Origin: an uncultured Collinsella sp. | GTDB lineage: Bacteria; Actinomycetota; Coriobacteriia; Coriobacteriales; Coriobacteriaceae | Length of the DNA: 13,575 bases | Reading direction: 5' to 3' | Assembly (NCBI GenBank): GCA_902495155.1 | Contig: CABUWD010000056.1 | Location: 1 to 13,575 of the forward strand | In this document: positions 11,783 through 13,575 of the stretch, one piece after another | How positions within the stretch are numbered: the first letter of the stretch is position 1 | How the letters are laid out: each line of letters opens with the position of its first letter | Notes under the pieces: model-generated | Told to the model about the DNA's origin: nothing | The model's database searches: none | Seen by the model: the letters and a program-made list of their open reading frames with translations, nothing else | Translations under genes and position numbers: made by a program

Positions 11783-13183
11783 TTATGCCTCCGCGCGGAG
11801 CGGCGCGAAGCTGGCGGTACCGCCCTCGATAACGCTCAGGTAGGCACGGCCCGTACGCTTGGCGGTAGAGGACTGCAGGCGCTCGATCTCCTCCTCGAGG
11901 ATCTGATTGACGCGCTCGTGACGACGGTTTTCCATAATGCCGGCGGCAATAGACTCGGCCCGCTCGATGCTCTCGCGCGAGATACGTGCAGTATCCTCGG
12001 GGAACACAGCGCTGTGACGGCCGACATAGGCGGGGGCAGCAGGCTGAGGGGCAGCGACGGGAGCGGGGGCTGCAACAGGAGCGGGCTCGTCAATCTCATC
12101 CAGAATCGCGGTGGCGGCGGCCCACATGTCCTCGTGGCCCGAGTAATCAGCCATGGGGACATCAACCTCGAGTGAGGCATCCGGAAGGTCGCCGGTGTCG
12201 ATGCGATCTTGGGCATCAATCGATGCGGTGATGGCTGCAGGCTCATCGAGGTCATCGAAATCGATATCCGCGGCACCGGAGATGATAGGCATGCTGGCGA
12301 GGTTTACATTGTACGGCGCAGCCTCAGCCGCCTGCTGCTGGGCAGGAGCGCCCCACAGCGAGCTTTCGGCGGCACGGCGGGCGGCAACGGCCTCCTCGTC
12401 CGCGGCCATGGCTTCATCGACGTACGAATTGTCGGCAGAAGCGTTCGCGTCCGCCGAGGTAGCGCTGTAGGCGTTATTGGCTGCCGCGTTGGCGACGAGT
12501 GCCACGAAAGCCGCCGTGCTGCCCGCAGGGGCGGCCTGGGAGCCAGACACGGCGCGTGCCGCGGCGGCGATGTCGTCGCGATTGAAGGAGCCGGTCTGCC
12601 CGCCGTTGGTGAGCTCGTCGATGGCGACTTGATAGACGTCGCGCGAGTGTGCAGGGTCGCAGCTCACCGGCGAATCGTCGTCGAGCATACTGTCGATCAT
12701 GGACCAAGCCTCGGCCTCGTCCATAGCATCTGCGGCTCGAGTGATGGTAGGGACACCATCATCGGCATGACGGCGCTGGAACGCACCAGTCAGGCCGGAA
12801 AGGAATGCCGAGGTAGACTGCTCCGCCTGAGCCTGAGAAGCAGAAGCCGCAGCGTAAGGAGTCACATCCTGCTGCTGAGCTGGAATCGAGGCGGTCTTGA
12901 ACTCGCTTTGATGCTGATTGAGATTGGCGGCACCGCCCATGGCATCGGGCTGGAACAGACGCTCTTCACGCTGCGCACGGTACTCGGAGATACCCAGCGA
13001 GGCGGCATAGATACCCACGCCCGCCACCGCGCCCACGGCGAAGGGAACCGCACCTGCCACGACTGTCTCGTTCACCGACGAAAACGGCAGCGTCGCGGCA
13101 TACATAACCACGGGAGCGGCAAGGCCGATCCCGCACGAAAGTCCGGCAAGGACTGCTCGTTGTGTTGCATCAGAAGAAGCCAT
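11783..13183 (-). CDS. Hypothetical membrane-anchored protein with long acidic Ala/Pro-rich tail
   Basis: 466 residues from the ATG at 13183, preceded by GGGGAGAG; an in-frame ATG nine codons earlier has no better site. I recognise no family. Two hydrophobic helices (about 9-33 and 40-64) form a hairpin anchor, followed by a basic stretch (EYRAQREERL). About 340 residues of low complexity come next, rich in Ala, Asp, Glu, Ser and Gln, with a Pro-Ala segment (about 368-385). A charged helix (about 405-438, NRRHERVNQILEEEIERLQ) probably forms a coiled coil, and the last 25 residues include YLSVIEGG. The tail is most likely cytoplasmic and largely disordered. It is first in a two-gene unit with the VanZ-like gene. 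A cell-envelope or division-scaffold role is conceivable but not shown. Confidence 0.8.
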   Translation of the reverse strand: MASSDATQRAVLAGLSCGIGLAAPVVMYAATLPFSSVNETVVAGAVPFAVGAVAGVGIYAASLGISEYRAQREERLFQPDAMGGAANLNQHQSEFKTASIPAQQQDVTPYAAASASQAQAEQSTSAFLSGLTGAFQRRHADDGVPTITRAADAMDEAEAWSMIDSMLDDDSPVSCDPAHSRDVYQVAIDELTNGGQTGSFNRDDIAAAARAVSGSQAAPAGSTAAFVALVANAAANNAYSATSADANASADNSYVDEAMAADEEAVAARRAAESSLWGAPAQQQAAEAAPYNVNLASMPIISGAADIDFDDLDEPAAITASIDAQDRIDTGDLPDASLEVDVPMADYSGHEDMWAAATAILDEIDEPAPVAAPAPVAAPQPAAPAYVGRHSAVFPEDTARISRESIERAESIAAGIMENRRHERVNQILEEEIERLQSSTAKRTGRAYLSVIEGGTASFAPLRAEA

Positions 13184-13319
13184 GAGCTCTCCCCATCTTC
13201 CAGCACCCAAATCGCATCATTCAGTTGGCTGCGCGAGAGAAGATGAAGCGGGGCTATGCCCCAAAGCAACGGTATTTGGGTCGTATCATCTGCGTTTTCC
13301 GTCGCGAAGCTTAAAAGCT

Positions 13320-13348
13320 ATTATGCGAAACCGCCCCGTCGATTGCAA
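13320..13348 (-). promoter_or_regulatory. Promoter of the membrane-protein/VanZ unit
   Basis: On the minus strand a TTGCAA -35 (13343-13348) and a CATAAT -10 (13320-13325) are separated by exactly 17 bases. They lie about 140 bases before the start codon at 13183. Confidence 0.65.
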
Positions 13349-13426
13349 GCGACGATGTCGGATTGAAACGGGAAACCTGCTGCTTGCAAGTCTTATGGTC
13401 AAAAAAGCGCGGAGCGGCGATATAGA

Positions 13427-13457
13427 AAAGGGCCGAGGCTCAAAGCCCCGACCCTTT
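13427..13457 (-). terminator. Intrinsic terminator of the rho-like gene
   Basis: On the minus strand AAAGGGTCGGGGC pairs with GCCTCGGCCCTTT, with two non-Watson-Crick positions, around a 5-base loop. It lies 37 bases after the stop of the gene to the right. The T-run beyond the stem is short. Confidence 0.8.
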
Positions 13458-13494
13458 ATCGCATTGATGACTATCGCTGCGTGTGGATGACAAC

Positions 13495-13575
13495 CTAGAA
13501 CGTCTGCTCGTAGTCGCTGTGCTTTTTGGCCGAACGCACCAGGAACTCCTGGTTGGTGTTGGTGCCCTTAAGACC
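13495..13575 (-). CDS. rho: Probable transcription termination factor Rho, C-terminal end
   Basis: Only the last 26 codons are in the window, ending at TAG (13495-13497). They begin GLKGTNTNQEFLVRSAKK and end YEQTF. The Leu-x-x-Thr-x-Thr-Asn-x-Glu-Phe-Leu pattern is the one that closes actinobacterial Rho proteins, the hexameric RNA-dependent ATPase that ends transcription. The fragment is short, so the call rests on this single motif. A terminator hairpin follows. Confidence 0.7.
   Translation of the reverse strand, partial: GLKGTNTNQEFLVRSAKKHSDYEQTF

Larger units (their letters stand above)
13184..13494. other. Intergenic region between rho-like gene and membrane-protein unit
   Basis: It holds the minus-strand promoter of the membrane-protein unit, an untranslated leader of about 130 bases with a GGGGC-TAT-GCCCC hairpin (13251-13263 region), and the terminator of the gene to the right. 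No further gene is visible. Confidence 0.6.

Noticed and set aside
12209..13246. Plus-strand open frame of 345 codons over the membrane-protein gene
   Set aside because: The minus-strand gene has a promoter, a ribosome site and sensible membrane helices. The plus frame is Arg/Gly-rich and featureless.
13361..13369. GATTGAAAC, like the end of many CRISPR repeats
   Set aside because: It occurs once, with no repeat-spacer pattern and no cas gene.

Overview
The window looks like a chromosomal segment of a GC-rich anaerobic actinobacterium, most likely class Coriobacteriia and perhaps Collinsella. The reasons are strong G/C at third codon positions, a SufD-SufS-SufU iron-sulfur operon end, a GGGtGRT-family gene next to a NifU-like scaffold, and ROK and VanZ genes of a type seen in gut actinobacteria. 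The genus is an inference; no rRNA is present to settle it.

Layout, left to right. (1) 1-2022: end of a SUF operon (sufD 3' end, sufS, sufU), with overlapping genes and a strong intrinsic terminator. (2) 2028-3834: a non-coding stretch with a 13-bp-arm palindrome, and a minus-strand gene related to REP-associated/IS200-type Y1 transposases. That gene has lost two expected catalytic residues but keeps an open frame and a C-terminal helix-turn-helix. (3) 3835-5664: a two-gene unit encoding a divergent NifU/IscU-type scaffold and a GGGtGRT protein of unknown function. Codon choice is strongly biased and a strong terminator follows. (4) 5849-7453: a stand-alone flavoprotein of the fumarate reductase/L-aspartate oxidase superfamily. 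(5) 7537-8733: dinD, then an 86-bp direct repeat that duplicates the 3' end of tRNA-Lys and its terminator, then tRNA-Lys and tRNA-His on the minus strand. (6) 8999-11340: a class I aminotransferase and a ROK-family fructokinase, each with its own terminator. (7) 11326-13183, minus strand: a two-gene unit with a VanZ-like membrane protein downstream of a two-helix membrane-anchored protein with a long acidic Ala/Pro-rich tail. (8) 13495-13575: the last 26 codons of what is probably rho, with its terminator.

How the genes fit together: the left half centres on Fe-S cluster assembly. SufS supplies persulfide sulfur through SufU to the SUF scaffold. The nearby scaffold/GGGtGRT pair suggests a second, uncharacterised Fe-S or sulfur-handling module, and it is the best candidate for undescribed biology here. 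The degenerate transposase-like protein and the tRNA-Lys/dinD junction are the other places where the sequence shows rearrangement or repurposing. The remaining genes are ordinary metabolic and housekeeping functions.
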